Below are positions 1-10,524 of a stretch of 64,000 nt of DNA, in pieces. This stretch comes from UBA7985 sp038141425 (lineage in GTDB: Bacteria; Pseudomonadota; Alphaproteobacteria; UBA7985): the NCBI GenBank assembly GCA_038141425.1, contig JAYQIC010000005.1:79206-143205 (forward strand). Direction: 5' to 3'. The number at the start of each line of letters is the position of its first letter. Position 1 is the stretch's first letter. The translations under genes and the position numbers were made by a program. The notes beneath the pieces were generated by a model that had not been told where the DNA came from, made no database searches, and saw only the letters and a program-made list of their open reading frames with translations.

Positions 1-926
1 GTGTTTCGAGACCGCCGCCCAGAACATCGACGCCGCCGACCAGCCCCGTGGCGCCCGGCCGCCCCGGCCCCGGCCACCGCTTTCCGCGCGGCCGACGGCG
101 TTTTCGGTTACTGCCATTGAGCGCTGGCTCAAAAACCCCTACGAAATTTACGTCAAGCACAGCCTGCGCCTGCGCCCGCTCGACCCCATCGGGGGTCGCG
201 TTGATGCCGCCCTGCGTGGTACCGTCATCCACCAGGCGCTGGAGGACGTGGTGCGCGACCACCCCGGCCCGGTCGGTGAGGCCTACGAGGCGGTGGTGTT
301 CAAGGCGCTCTACGATGGTTTTCGCGCCAGCGGGCTGACCGATGCTCAGGTGGCGCTGTGGCAGCCCCGGCTGGCGAAAATAGCGGCATGGTTCAGCCAA
401 ACCGAGGCCAGCATCCGCGCCCGTGGTCGCCATTCCGCTGCGATCGAGCAGGATGTCGAATACCGCTTCGAGGTCGAAGGCATCGAATACTGCCTGCGCT
501 GTCGGGCCGACCGCATCGACCGCGACGCGCAGGGCAACCTGCACATCGTCGACTACAAGAGCGGCACGGTTCCTTCAGGCAAATCGGTGGCCGAAGGGCA
601 CAACCCGCAGCTCTCGCTCGAAGGCGCACTGATCGGGCGCGGTGCCTTCGAGGGCATCGACAGCACGGCCGTCGATCCACAGTCTCGAATACTGGCAGGT
701 CGACGGCAAGGACGCCGGCGGGGTGATCAGGATCGTACCCAATAAGAAGGACGGTCCGGACGAGATCGAGGCGGTGATCAACGACAGTTGGTCCAACCTG
801 CTCGAGCTGATCGCCAAGTATCAGAACCCCGATGAGGCCTTCAAGGCGCGGGTGGTGCGCAAGGGCGACTACATCCACCTCGCCCGGCAGGATGAGTGGG
901 AGGGCCGTAGCGTTGGCAACGACTGA
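1..926 (+). CDS. addB: AddB, C-terminal part (double-strand break repair)
   Basis: This is the C-terminal part of AddB, the partner of the AddA helicase-nuclease in RecBCD-type double-strand break processing. The gene starts outside the window; the reading frame is open from base 2. The nuclease core is visible as DRIDRD followed by HIVDYKSG (RecB-family motif with Asp and Lys), after an upstream GTVIHQALED helix typical of this nuclease fold. The protein ends in a HLARQDEWEG tail usual for AddB. One frameshift lies at about 660-690, where the nuclease frame must move to the frame that ends at 926. The stop overlaps the start of addA, so the two are translationally coupled. The break is probably a sequencing error. 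Confidence 0.88.
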
Positions 927-3900
927 CCCCGCCAGCCTGTCAGTCCCGCTCTGGGATCCGGCGATCGACGGCCACGACCAGCCAGCGGTGATCCGCACGG
1001 CGACCGAGGGCCAGCGCCGCGCGGCCGATCCGCAGGTGACGGCATGGGTGGCGGCCTCCGCCGGGACTGGAAAGACCCGGGTGCTGACCAACCGCTTGCT
1101 GGCCCTGCTGCTCGAAGGGGGTGCAGCCCAGCCAGATCCTCGCGCTGACCTTTACCAAGGCCGCCGCTGCGGAGATGGCCGACCGGGTCAGCGAAGCGCT
1201 CGAAACTTGGGTCACGCTCAGCGATGAAAAGCTCCGCGAGGCGCTGTTCCGCCTCGCCGGTGAGCACCCGGATAAGGCGCAGATGGCGCTGGCCCGGCGG
1301 CTGTTCGCGCGGGTACTCGAGGCGCCGGGCGGGGTCAACATCCAGACTATCCACGCCTTCGCCCAGTCGTTGCTGGGGCGGTTCCCGGTCGAGGCCGGGG
1401 TCCAGCCCGGCTTCCGTGTGCTCGACAATGGCGAGGCCGACGCACTGCTCGAAACGGCGGTGGACCGGCACCTCATCGGCTTGGCGACCCGCGACGACCC
1501 GGGCTCGGCCAAGGTGTTTCGAAGCCCTCGGCGAAGACAGCTTCCGCGCGGTTATCGCCGGATTGGTGCGGGAGCGGGGCAGGCTGCTGCGCCTGCGCGG
1601 GGCCAACAAGCTTCCCGCCGCCGATATTCTGGCACCATTGCGGGCCATGCTCGAGCTCGAAGACGGGATGACGCTGGAAGGCCTCCGCGATGCCCTCATC
1701 GGCGGGGGGCAGGCGCCGGAACCGGTCCGCGCCGCGCTGCGTGCCTATGCCGACTGGGCGCATAGAACCGGTAAAAAACCAAACCAACGGAATACTGTCG
1801 CCTTCGACGCCATCGACTGGCTGGGTCTGCCCGATGACGCGGCACGTCGCCTGGCGTGGAAGACCTATCAGGATCTGCTGCTCAAAGCTGACGATGAGCC
1901 CCGGGATTTCATCTACACATTGACCAAGGGTTTCGCCGGGGATGAACCCCGCTGCCTTTGAGGCGTTGGAACGAGGAGAAACAGCGGGTCTATGCGCTGC
2001 GCAACGCCATGAAAGCCCTGCAGCAGGCGGACATATCCGAGGCGCTGCTGGATACGGCCTTTGACGTGCTCGACGACTACGAGGCCACCAAGGCTGCGCG
2101 CAGCCGGGTCGATTTCGACGACCTGATCCTGCGCACCATCCGCCTGCTGACCGCCGAGGCAGGGGCGGGGCTGTGGGTCGCCTTCAAACTCGATCAGGGC
2201 CTGCGCCACGTGCTCGTCGATGAGGCGCAGGACACCAACCCCGACCAGTGGGCCATCGTCCGTGGGCTGACCAGCGCCTTTTACGACGGCACCGACCCGG
2301 AGATGGGCCGCCCCGACGAGGGCTTCCGCACCAGTTTTGTCGTCGGTGATCTCAAGCAGTCGATCTACGGCTTCCAGCGCGCCGACCCGCAGGTGTTTCA
2401 GGCCATGAAGCGCCGCTTCGAGGATGACGTTGAGCGCGCCGGACAGCAGTGGATTGCGCAGACGCTCAACGTGACCTTCCGCTCCTCGCAGCCGATCCTG
2501 ACCGCGGTCGACTGCCTGTTCCGCCACGGCGAGAACGCCAGCGGGCTGACCTTCGACGGTGAAGGCTGGCCCGAGCACCTGTCGGGCAAGGCAGGCGCGG
2601 GCGGGCTGGTCGAGGTCTGGGCGCAGATCGAGCCGCCGCCGAAGGACAAGAACGCGCCGGTCAACCTGCTCGACGATGACGAAGACGAGGAAAGCCGCCC
2701 CGAAGTGGAGCTGGCCGAGATCCTCGCCGACCGCATTGCGCGCTGGACCCGGGGCGATGCAACGCCGGGCGATCCGGGCTGGCTGGAAGGGCGTCAGCGC
2801 CCGATGCGGCCGAGGACATCATGATCCTGATGCGGTCGCGCTCCGGGCCGTTCATCAGCACCCTGACACAGCGGCTCAAGACCCGGGGCGTGCGCGTGGC
2901 CGGGGCCGACCGGCTCAAGCTGCACGAGGAAATCGCGGTGCGCGACCTGATCGTGCTGAGCGAATACCTGCTCCAGCCCGCCGACGACCTGGCGCTGGCG
3001 ACCGTGCTGCGCAGCCCGCTTTGCGGGATCAGCGAGACCCGCCTGTTCGACTGGGCCCACCACCGCGGTTTGGGCGAGACGCTGGAGACCGCCATCGTCA
3101 AGGCTGCCGACGCCGGATCGGGCGAGGCGCAGACGGTGCTGGGGCTGATACGGACCCTGCGCGGGCAGCTGGCGTCTACCCCGCATGCCTTCTTCAGCTT
3201 CCTGCTCAACCGGCTGGGTGGATCGGAAAGGTTCTCCACCCGGCTGGGGCCTCAAGGGACGGACGCGCTGCGCGAGTTCCTGCGGGCGGCCCTGTCCTAC
3301 GAGCGGTCCAACACGCCGACCTTGCCCGGCTTTCTGGGTTGGCTGCGCAAGGCGGAAATCGAGGTGAAGCGCGATCAGGACGCCACCGACGGCGGGGTGC
3401 GGATCATGACGGCACACGGCGCCAAGGGGCTGGAGGCGCCCGTCGTCATCCTGCCCCAGACCCATCGCTGGACCGATGACACCAGCCGCGACCGCCTGCG
3501 CTGGTGGGACCCGGAGCCTGTCGAAGACGGCGCCTTCAACTTCGATGCCCGGCCGCTGCCTTACTGGAAGCCCAGTGGCTCCGACCGTCCCCACCAGACC
3601 GCGACACTGGAACTCGTTGAAAAGCAGCGGGTGATGGAAGAGGAACGGCGCCTGCTCTACGTCGCCATGACCCGCGCTGAGGAGCGGCTCTATATCACCG
3701 GCTGGAAGACCCAGAAGCAGGGCAACGACAAAGACAAGGCTGCGAGCACCCCCGCCGCCCAGTCCTGGTACGATCAGGTCAAGGAAGCCTTCGAAGCCGC
3801 CGACCCGGCGATCGGCATCGAACGGCTGACAGCGGTGGAGGGAGAAGGCTGCGCCCCTGTTCCGGCTCTACAGCCCGCACCAGCCGGCCTCTGAAACCAA

Positions 3901-4660
3901 GGACGACAGCGAGCAGAAACCCAAGGACGCGCCGTCACTGACCCGGGGTCGGGTCGGGCTGGACCAACTTGCCGGGTTGCGTGCGCCTGCGCCGGAGGAA
4001 CCCTCACCCCCGCGCCCCTTTGCGCCCAGCCAGATGCTCGAAGACCCGGCTGCGCCGTCACCGCTGGCGTCGCTTCAGGCGCTTCGGGGGCAGGCTGGCG
4101 AAGCGCCTGCCGCTGGGACAGCCGTCAGGGGACACAAATCCGCATCGCCGTTTTTCCGGGGTAACGTGCTCCACGCGCTGCTGCAGCGCCTGCCTGCCCT
4201 GCCGCCTGCCGAGCGCGAGGCGGCCGCGCGGCGCTACCTCGCCCGCCCGGCGTTGGGGCTGGCCGGGCCGCAGATCGATGCCTGGTCGCGGGAGGTGCTG
4301 GCCATCACCGACGGTGAGGCCTTTGCCGACCTGTTTGCCCCTGAAAGCCGGGCCGAGGTCGCGGTGACCGGCCTGATCGGGCATCTGGTGGTTTCGGGGC
4401 AGATCGACCGCTTGGTCGAGCGCGAGCACGATGTCTGGATCGTCGACTATAAGACCAACCGCCCGCCGCCTATCGACCCTGATCACGTGGCTGCGAGCTA
4501 TCGTGCACAGCTGGCAGCCTATAAAGCCGTGCTGGAGAACTTGTATCCGGGCAAGCCAATCCGCACCTTCCTGTTGTGGACGGAGACCCCGCGCCTGATG
4601 GAAGTCGCGGTTAACCCGGATGACCTGCCGCCGCTGGCAAAAGTTGCAGCCAACGATTGA
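892..4660 (+). CDS. addA: AddA helicase-nuclease, with several frameshifts
   Basis: AddA is the UvrD-type helicase and nuclease subunit of AddAB and acts on broken DNA ends. Walker A is AGTGKTR near residue 50. Further on come motif II VDEAQDTNPDQW, motif III GDLKQSIYGFQRA, a C-terminal helicase motif YVAMTRAEERL and a terminal nuclease motif GQIDRLVE with VDYKTN. The reconstructed length of about 1,255 residues is slightly long but usual for alphaproteobacterial AddA. The ATG at 892 lies inside the end of addB; a TTG at 913 is an alternative. The frame changes near 1130, 1515, 1955, 2815 and between 3850 and 3980. Five breaks in one conserved repair gene, with every motif kept, point to sequence errors rather than decay. 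Confidence 0.92.
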
Positions 4661-4754
4661 CGCGGCCGGTGCCCAGACCTTAGGGTCGTCGTCCGTTTTA
4701 TTTTATGCGTCCGCTCGGGGTGAGCCGGACCAAGCACCAGAAAGGAGCCAGACT

Positions 4755-5075
4755 ATGGCAGTCGTAGAAGTCACTGATGCAACCTTCCACAACGAAGTTG
4801 TGGCGTCGGACAAGCCGGTGGTCGTCGATTGCTGGGCGGACTGGTGCATGCCGTGCAAGGCGATCGCGCCATCACTGGACCAACTCTCCGACGAGATGGC
4901 TGACCAGATCACCATCACCAAGCTCAACGTCGACCAGAATCAGGCGACGGCACAGGGGCTGAACGTCCGCAACCTGCCGACCCTGATGATCTTCAAGGAC
5001 GGCCAGCCGGTCGCGATGATGGCGGGCGCGCAGCCCAAGTCCTCGATCAAGCAGTGGATCGAGCGCAACATCTGA
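4755..5075 (+). CDS. trxA: Thioredoxin with CMPC active site
   Basis: This is a 106-residue cytosolic thioredoxin that reduces protein disulfides. It is intact and of normal length. The ATG follows a clear AAAGGAG ribosome-binding site at 4741-4747. The fold is recognisable from VVVDCWADWC at the active site, the cis-proline segment NLPTLMIFKDGQ and the C-terminal helix. The active site reads W-C-M-P-C-K, where housekeeping thioredoxins nearly always have W-C-G-P-C. It lies 94 bases after addA, the usual alphaproteobacterial addB-addA-trxA order. The next gene is convergent and begins one base after the stop. The Met for Gly change should shift redox potential or partner choice, if it is not a base-call error. 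Confidence 0.95.
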   Translation: MAVVEVTDATFHNEVVASDKPVVVDCWADWCMPCKAIAPSLDQLSDEMADQITITKLNVDQNQATAQGLNVRNLPTLMIFKDGQPVAMMAGAQPKSSIKQWIERNI

Positions 5076-5548
5076 TCACAGGTCAGACAGGCGATAGACC
5101 AGCGGAAAGGGTTCACCATCGGTGAACCCTTTGTCGTTTGTGAGGAAAGCGTCGCAGCCCTGATCCAGCGCCGTCGCGAAGTGGATTGCATCGGGCAGGT
5201 CGAGGCGGAAGTCGAGCGCGACTTCGGGCACGGCCCACAGGATCGGGTCGCTGACGGGGATCAGCCGCAGGCCTTTTTGACACCGCCTTCAGAAAGTAAG
5301 CCGCCATCAGGCGCGCTGAAGAAAGCCTCGTACGCAGCGATTACGTCCGGGTTGTCGCGCCTTACCGCGCCGGTCATACACTCGGCGATGACCAGTTCAC
5401 TGCTGATCAGCTCGGCTCCGGTTGCGCGGAGGTCGTGCAGCAAGCCCTGGACCAGCCCGTGGAAGTCGCTGTTCTTTTCGATGAGGTAGATGAGCACGTT
5501 GGCGTCGCAGTAGACCCTCTGTGCCGTGCGCAGGTCCCCGGCTGTCAT
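5076..5548 (-). CDS. PIN-domain protein (VapC-like), frameshifted
   Basis: This PIN-domain ribonuclease-like protein has about 157 residues. The first conserved Asp is in YCDANVLIYL, a middle acidic residue is in ELVIAEC, and the C-terminal DLPDAIHFATAL and DAFLTND segments carry the remaining acidic residues. VapC toxins cut RNA with these residues. The frame is broken at about 5274 in a run of five A's; one base restores the whole domain. No antitoxin-like small gene sits upstream. Instead the gene begins two bases after the folC stop, at the end of the trp-accD-folC run, so it looks like an orphan PIN protein carried with housekeeping genes. VapC activity is inferred only from the fold. 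Confidence 0.82.
5106..5132 (+). terminator. Probable trxA terminator inside the convergent PIN gene
   Basis: A perfect inverted repeat with 12-base arms, AAAGGGTTCACC and GGTGAACCCTTT, encloses a three-base loop. It begins 30 bases after the trxA stop and is followed by a T-rich stretch. It lies within the last codons of the PIN-domain gene on the other strand, where it encodes part of a KGFTDGEPF segment. It would suit an intrinsic terminator for trxA that is shared with coding sequence, although the T tract is interrupted. Confidence 0.55.
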
Positions 5549-5550
5549 AC

Positions 5551-6825
5551 TCAGACCGCCGTGCGGTTTTCGGTGGGGGCCAGCCCCTGATTTTCTGCCA
5601 GAAAGGCCCCGGCGAGGTAGAGCGATCCGCAGGCCAGCACCAGCCCCGGCGGGGCGTCAGCGAAGGACTTCAGGCCCGCCTGCAGGCTGTCTGCCGTGGT
5701 CACGTCGTCCCAACCCAGCGCACTGGCTGCCGCTGCGGCATCTATGGCGGACAGGCTGGCCGCTGCGCCCGGGATCTGCACCGCACAGGCCTGCGCCACG
5801 CGCGGCAGCAGCGGGGCAAGGAAACCCTGCGCGTCCTTGGTCTCCAGCAGGCCGTAGAGCAGGTACAGGGGGCCGGTCACCCAACCCGTCACCTCGCAGG
5901 CTCGCCGCAATAGCTTTGCCCGCATCAGCGTTGTGGGCGCCGTCGAGCCGTAATTCGTGGCGGCCTGCGCCGGCGGCCTGCCACAGCGTGCCGCTGGTAA
6001 TCAGCGACAGGCGCGCGGCCCACTGCGCCTGTGCCAGCCCGGCCGCGATGCTGGCCTCGTCGATCCCCAGATCGGTGGCGGCGGCGGCAGCCAGCCCGGC
6101 ATTATCGCGCTGGAAGCCCCGGGCAGCCCGAGCGTGACATCGGGTTCGACCGGACGCGCAGGCAGGGCCAGCGTGCCGCGTCGATCGGCTTCCTCGAGCA
6201 GGATGGTGCGCACGGCTTCCTGCTGCGGGGCGAAAAGGCCTGACGCCAGGCTTGAAGATCCCGGCTTTTTCAGGGCAATGGCCTCAATCCCGTCACCCAG
6301 AAAGTGCTGGTGGTCGATCCCGATCCGGGAGATGAGCGACAGCGCAACGGCCTCAGGCGGCAGGATGTTGGTGGCGTCCAGCCGCCCGCCCAGACCGGTC
6401 TCGAGCAGCACGAAATCCGCCGGTGTCTCACTGAAGGCGATGAAAGCCGCCGCCGTCGTCAGCTCGAAGAACGTGCCCGGCTGATCGCCGTTGGCATCCT
6501 GCACCCGGTTCAAGACATCGAGGAGGCGATCGTCGCTGATGGTCTGCCCGCGCAGCTGGATGCGCTCGGCAAAGCGGACCAGATGCGGGCTGGTGTAGAC
6601 GTGGGCGGTCTTGCCCGAGGCTTCGATAATGGATTTGAGAAAAGCGAGGGTCGAGCCCTTGCCGTTGGTCCCGGCAACGTGGATGGCCGGGGGCATGGCG
6701 CGCTCCGGTCGGCCGAGGTCTTCGAGCAGGGCATCGAGCCGGTCGAGCGACAGGTCGATCAGCTTCGGGTGAAGGGCGAGAAAGCGGTCGAGCGCCGCCT
6801 GAACCCCAGCTGGTTCGAGGCTCAT
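5551..6825 (-). CDS. folC: Dihydrofolate/folylpolyglutamate synthase
   Basis: FolC adds glutamate to dihydropteroate and to folates in the cytosol. The ATP-binding loop is GTNGKGS near residue 50, followed by the Mur-ligase-like segments TSPHLVRFAERI and ETGLGGRLDATN. The C-terminal domain continues to 5551. The start overlaps the accD stop by four bases (ATGA), which indicates coupled translation. The frame is disturbed after the IALKKPG segment (where the family usually has a REKAGI-like motif) and again around 5925-6150, so at least two indels are present. The reconstructed length of about 424 residues is normal. Its place after accD is the standard alphaproteobacterial order. Confidence 0.9.
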
Positions 6826-7772
6826 ACCTGGTCGAAACTCGGGTTGGGCTCGTCCTCCTGCATCACCGGAAGATCGGGCTCACCCGCTGGTTGGCTGCTG
6901 AAGCCTGTGGTGGCTAGTGAGCCGGGGACGTTGCGCAGCAGGCTGAACAGCATCACCAGTCGGTCGCGCAGTTCGAGCCGGCTGACCACCTGATCGACCA
7001 TGCCGTGGTCCTGCAGGTACTCGGCGGTCTGGAAGTCGTCGGGCAGTTGCTCACGGATGGTTTCCTCGATCACCCGACGGCCGGCAAAGCCGATCACGGC
7101 ATCGGGTTCGGACAGCGTGAGGTCGCCGAGCATGGCGAAGCTGGCCGTTACCCCGCCGGTGGTCGGGTTGGTGAGCAGAACGATGTAGGGCAGGCGTGCC
7201 TCTCGCATCCGCTCCACCGCGATGATCGAACGCGGCATCTGCATCAGGCTCAGAATGCCTTCCTGCATGCGCGCGCCACCACTGGCCGGGATGACCAGCA
7301 GGGAGGCATTGAGGCGCAGGGCTTCGTCGGCGGCCCCGACCAGCCCTTCGCCGACCGCACGGCCCATCGATCCGCCCATGAAGGCGAAGTTGAAGGCTGC
7401 GATCACGACTGGGCTGCCGCCCATCTGGCCGCTGGCGACAACGATGGCGTCTTTTTCGCCCGTGCGGGACTGGTATTCGCGCAGGCGCGCGGGGTAGGGC
7501 TTCTTGTCCTTGAACTTCAGCGGGTCGGCGGGCAGCTCGGGCATGTCCAGCCGCTGGTAGCCGGGGTCGAACAGGCTGTTCAGCCGCTCTTCCACCGACA
7601 TGGCGTGGTGATGCCCGCAGTTGGTGCAGACGTTGAGGTTCTCTTCGAGCGCCTTCAGGAACAGCATCTGGTCGCAGGAGCGGCACTTGGTCCAGAGGTT
7701 GTCAGGCGTGTCTTTTCGCTCACCGACGAGGCGCTGGATACGGGGACGGACGTGATCGGATAGCCAGTTCAT
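6822..7772 (-). CDS. accD: Acetyl-CoA carboxylase carboxyltransferase subunit beta
   Basis: AccD is the beta subunit of acetyl-CoA carboxylase carboxyltransferase, which makes malonyl-CoA for fatty acid synthesis. The gene is intact at 316 residues. The N-terminal zinc ribbon is shown by CRSC and CTNC pairs spaced as in the family. The carboxyltransferase core includes IPASGGARMQEG and TNPTTGGVTASFAMLGD, which form the CoA and biotin sites. It ends with a short acidic tail. It lies 16 bases after trpA and overlaps folC by four bases, so it is probably co-transcribed with the tryptophan genes. I expect the alpha subunit elsewhere. Confidence 0.97.
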   Translation of the reverse strand: MNWLSDHVRPRIQRLVGERKDTPDNLWTKCRSCDQMLFLKALEENLNVCTNCGHHHAMSVEERLNSLFDPGYQRLDMPELPADPLKFKDKKPYPARLREYQSRTGEKDAIVVASGQMGGSPVVIAAFNFAFMGGSMGRAVGEGLVGAADEALRLNASLLVIPASGGARMQEGILSLMQMPRSIIAVERMREARLPYIVLLTNPTTGGVTASFAMLGDLTLSEPDAVIGFAGRRVIEETIREQLPDDFQTAEYLQDHGMVDQVVSRLELRDRLVMLFSLLRNVPGSLATTGFSSQPAGEPDLPVMQEDEPNPSFDQV

Positions 7773-7788
7773 AGCGACTCAGATAGGG

Positions 7789-8603
7789 TTAGCGGACGCC
7801 CTGCGAAAGGGTACGGGTGAAATCAAGCACAGCGTCGACCAGTCCGGGCTTGGCCTTGCCGTGTTCGTCGAGGTTGCCCTCGATCTGCCGGACGATGGCC
7901 GAACCGACCACCGCAGCATCAGCAACCGAGCCGATTTCTGCAACCTGATCGGGGGTGGTGATCCCGAAACCCACGGCGATTGGCAGGTCGGTGAAGGCCT
8001 TGAGCCGACCGACGGCCGCCGCAACCGCATCCTGCTGCGCCGACCCGGCGCCGGTAATGCCGGTGATGGACACGTAGTAGACAAAGCCGGACGTGTTTTG
8101 CAGCACGGCGGGCAGGCGGGCTTCGTCCGTGGTCGGGGTGGCGAGGCGGATGAAGTTCATCCCGGCCTTGTTCGCCGGAATGCACAGCTCGTCGTCTTCT
8201 TCCGGTGGCAGGTCCACGACGATCAGGCCGTCGACCCCGGCGGCCTTCGCGGCAGCGAGGAAGGCATCGACCCCGTAGATGTAGATCGGGTTGTAGTAGC
8301 CCATGAGGATCAGCGGGGTTTCGCTGTCCTGCTTGCGGAATTCCTGCACCAGCTCGAGTGTCTTGGGCAGGGTCTGCCCCCGGCCAGCGCCCGCTGTGCG
8401 GCCAGCTGGATCGCTACACCATCCGCCATGGGGTCGGTGAAGCACATGCCCAGCTCGATGATATCCGCCCCGGCGTCGGGCAGCCCGCGCAGGATTTCCA
8501 GGCTGGTGTCGTAGTCCGGGTCACCGGACATGATGTAGGAGACAAAGCCCGGTCGGCCTTCAGCCTTCAGCGCGGCAAACTTGGTGTCGATCCGCGTGGT
8601 CAT
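7789..8603 (-). CDS. trpA: Tryptophan synthase alpha chain, one frameshift
   Basis: TrpA cleaves indole-3-glycerol phosphate and passes indole to TrpB. The start MTTRID overlaps the trpB end. The catalytic Glu is in IIELGM and the catalytic Asp in DPMADG; the phosphate-binding region follows around VGFGITTPDQV and GSAIV. One frameshift lies near 8380-8400, after ALAGG. Loop 2 reads GMCFTDPMADGVAIQ, whereas the family normally has Pro at both the Cys and the Val positions. Those two differences are not explained by the frameshift. The rest of the chain, about 271 residues, is ordinary. Confidence 0.93.
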
Positions 8604-9836
8604 TGGGTGGTTTCCCCATGACCGAGGCCATGTCGAAGCCCAGGTGCTTGGCGACGGTGAAGATGTCCTTATCGCCCCGGCCACACATGTTCATGATCAT
8701 GATGTGGTCCTTGGGCAGATCCGGCGCGATCTTGGTCACGTGGGCGAGCGCGTGGCTCGGCTCCAGCGCCGGGATGATGCCTTCTGTGCGGCAGCATAGC
8801 TGGAAGGCTTCCAGCGCCTTTGTATCCTTGGCGTAGACGTATTCGACCCGCCCGATATCGCGCAGCCACGAGTGCTCCGGCCCAATACCCGGGTAGTCGA
8901 GCCCGGCGGAAATCGAGTGGCCCTCGATGATCTGCCCGTCCTCGTCCTGCAGCAGGTAGGTGCGGTTCCCGTGCAGCACGCCCGGCTTACCCCCGGTCAG
9001 GGAGGCGGCATGCTCGTCTCCTTCCAGACCGTGGCCCCCGGCTTCAACGCCGATGATGCGCACGTCCTTGTCGTCGAGGAAGGGGTGGAACAGGCCCAGT
9101 GCATTCGACCCACCGCCGATGCAGGCAACCAGCGAATCCGGCAGGCGGCCTTCGCGTTCGAGCATTTGCGCCTTGGCTTCCTTGCCGATCACCGACTGGA
9201 AATCCCGGACCATGGCCGGGTAGGGTGGGGACCCGCGGCCGTGCCGATGATGTAGAAGGTGTCTTCGACGTTGGTCACCCAGTCGCGCAGGGCTTCGTTC
9301 ATTGCGTCCTTGAGCGTGCCGGAGCCGGAGGTCACCGGCTTGATCTCGGCACCGAGCAGGCGCATGCGGAACACGTTCGGCGCCTGCCGCTCGACGTCGG
9401 TTGCGCCCATGTAGACGGTACAGGGCAGGCCGAACAGCGCGCAGACCGTCGCCGTCGCCACGCCGTGCTGACCCGCGCCGGTCTCGGCGATGATCCGGGT
9501 CTTGCCCATGCGACGGGCGAGCAGGATCTGGCCCAGACAGTTGTTGATCTTGTGCGCGCCGGTGTGGTTCAGCTCGTCGCGCTTGAAGTAGATCTTGGCG
9601 CCCCCGAGTTCCTCTGTCAGCCGCTCGGCAAAGTACAGCGGGCTGGGTCGGCCCACGTAGTCCTTGGCCAGCATGTTGAACTCATCCCAGAACGCCGGGT
9701 CCGGCTTGGCCTCGCCCCACTCGCGCTCGAGGTCGAGGATCAGGGGCATCAGCGTTTCAGCGACGAAGCGGCCGCCGAAGATACCGAACAAGCCACGCTC
9801 GTCCGGACCGGTCATGTAAGAGTTGGGCGTCGACAT
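8560..9836 (-). CDS. trpB: Tryptophan synthase beta chain, one frameshift
   Basis: TrpB joins indole to serine with pyridoxal phosphate to make tryptophan. The PLP lysine is in NHTGAHKINN, the COMM-type loop is ETGAGQHGVATA, and the phosphate-binding glycine run is CIGGGSNALG. The start MSTPNSYMTG lies 46 bases after trpF. A one-base break near 9215-9230 separates the N-terminal from the C-terminal part. As read, the C terminus runs 44 bases into trpA, longer than the usual four-base overlap, so another indel may lie near 8600. The reconstructed length of about 425 residues is typical or slightly long. Confidence 0.94.
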
Positions 9837-9882
9837 GATTTTCCCGTTTTGGCTACAGAATCGGGGTGAGACTAGCAGTGTT

Positions 9883-10524
9883 TCAGGCGCGGGCAACTGC
9901 GGCGAGAAAGGCTCTGATCTTCGCCGGGTCTTTGGTGCCGCGCTGACCCTCCATTTCCACGCCTGATGAGACATCAACGTAGGTCGGCTGGGTGACGGCG
10001 ATGGCCTCGGCCACGTTCTCCGGCGTCAGCCCGCCGGCGAGCATCCACGGGGTGTTGCCCAGCTTGGCGGCTCCCAGCACGCGGTGATCGAAAGACAGCG
10101 CATTGCCGCCCGGCAGTTCCGCATCCTTGGGCGGCTTGGCATCGAACAGCAGCCCGTCGGCCACCCGGCGCAGGGCAGGCACCTCGCGCAGGTCGTCCGC
10201 CTCGGCCACCGACACAACGGCGAGCACGGGCAGCCCGGTGCGCTCGCGGATTTCGGCGAAGCGTTCGGCGCCGGCGTGGGCGTGAACCTGCAGCATATCC
10301 AGCTCGACCGCCGCGAGCAGGTCATCGAGGAAAGCGTCGCTGGGCTCGACCACCAGCCCGACGCGACTTATGCGGCCCTCGGCCTGCGCGCTCAGCGCGG
10401 CAGCGGCTTCAAAGCTCAGGTGGCGGGGGGACTTTTCAAAGAAGACAAAGCCGACGTGGGTCGCGCCGCCGTCGATGACGGCTTCCAGCGTTTCCGGGGT
10501 GGTGATGCCGCAGATCTTGGCCTG
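9883..10524 (-). CDS. trpF: Phosphoribosylanthranilate isomerase, in frame with an upstream membrane protein
   Basis: TrpF is the phosphoribosylanthranilate isomerase of tryptophan synthesis. The first catalytic Cys is in AKICGITTPE, the barrel continues through GFVFFEKSPRHL, and the catalytic Asp is in LLFDAK; the end carries DVSSGVE for phosphate binding. This region of 213 residues is complete. There is no start codon at the expected place: the frame is open upstream through a 278-residue membrane protein with no stop between. A TTG 13 bases upstream, in another frame, would become the start (L-S-G-K-I-C-G) if one C at about 10519-10520 were extra. Either this is a true fusion or an indel hides the start. 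Confidence 0.88.
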   Translation of the reverse strand, partial: QAKICGITTPETLEAVIDGGATHVGFVFFEKSPRHLSFEAAAALSAQAEGRISRVGLVVEPSDAFLDDLLAAVELDMLQVHAHAGAERFAEIRERTGLPVLAVVSVAEADDLREVPALRRVADGLLFDAKPPKDAELPGGNALSFDHRVLGAAKLGNTPWMLAGGLTPENVAEAIAVTQPTYVDVSSGVEMEGQRGTKDPAKIRAFLAAVARA

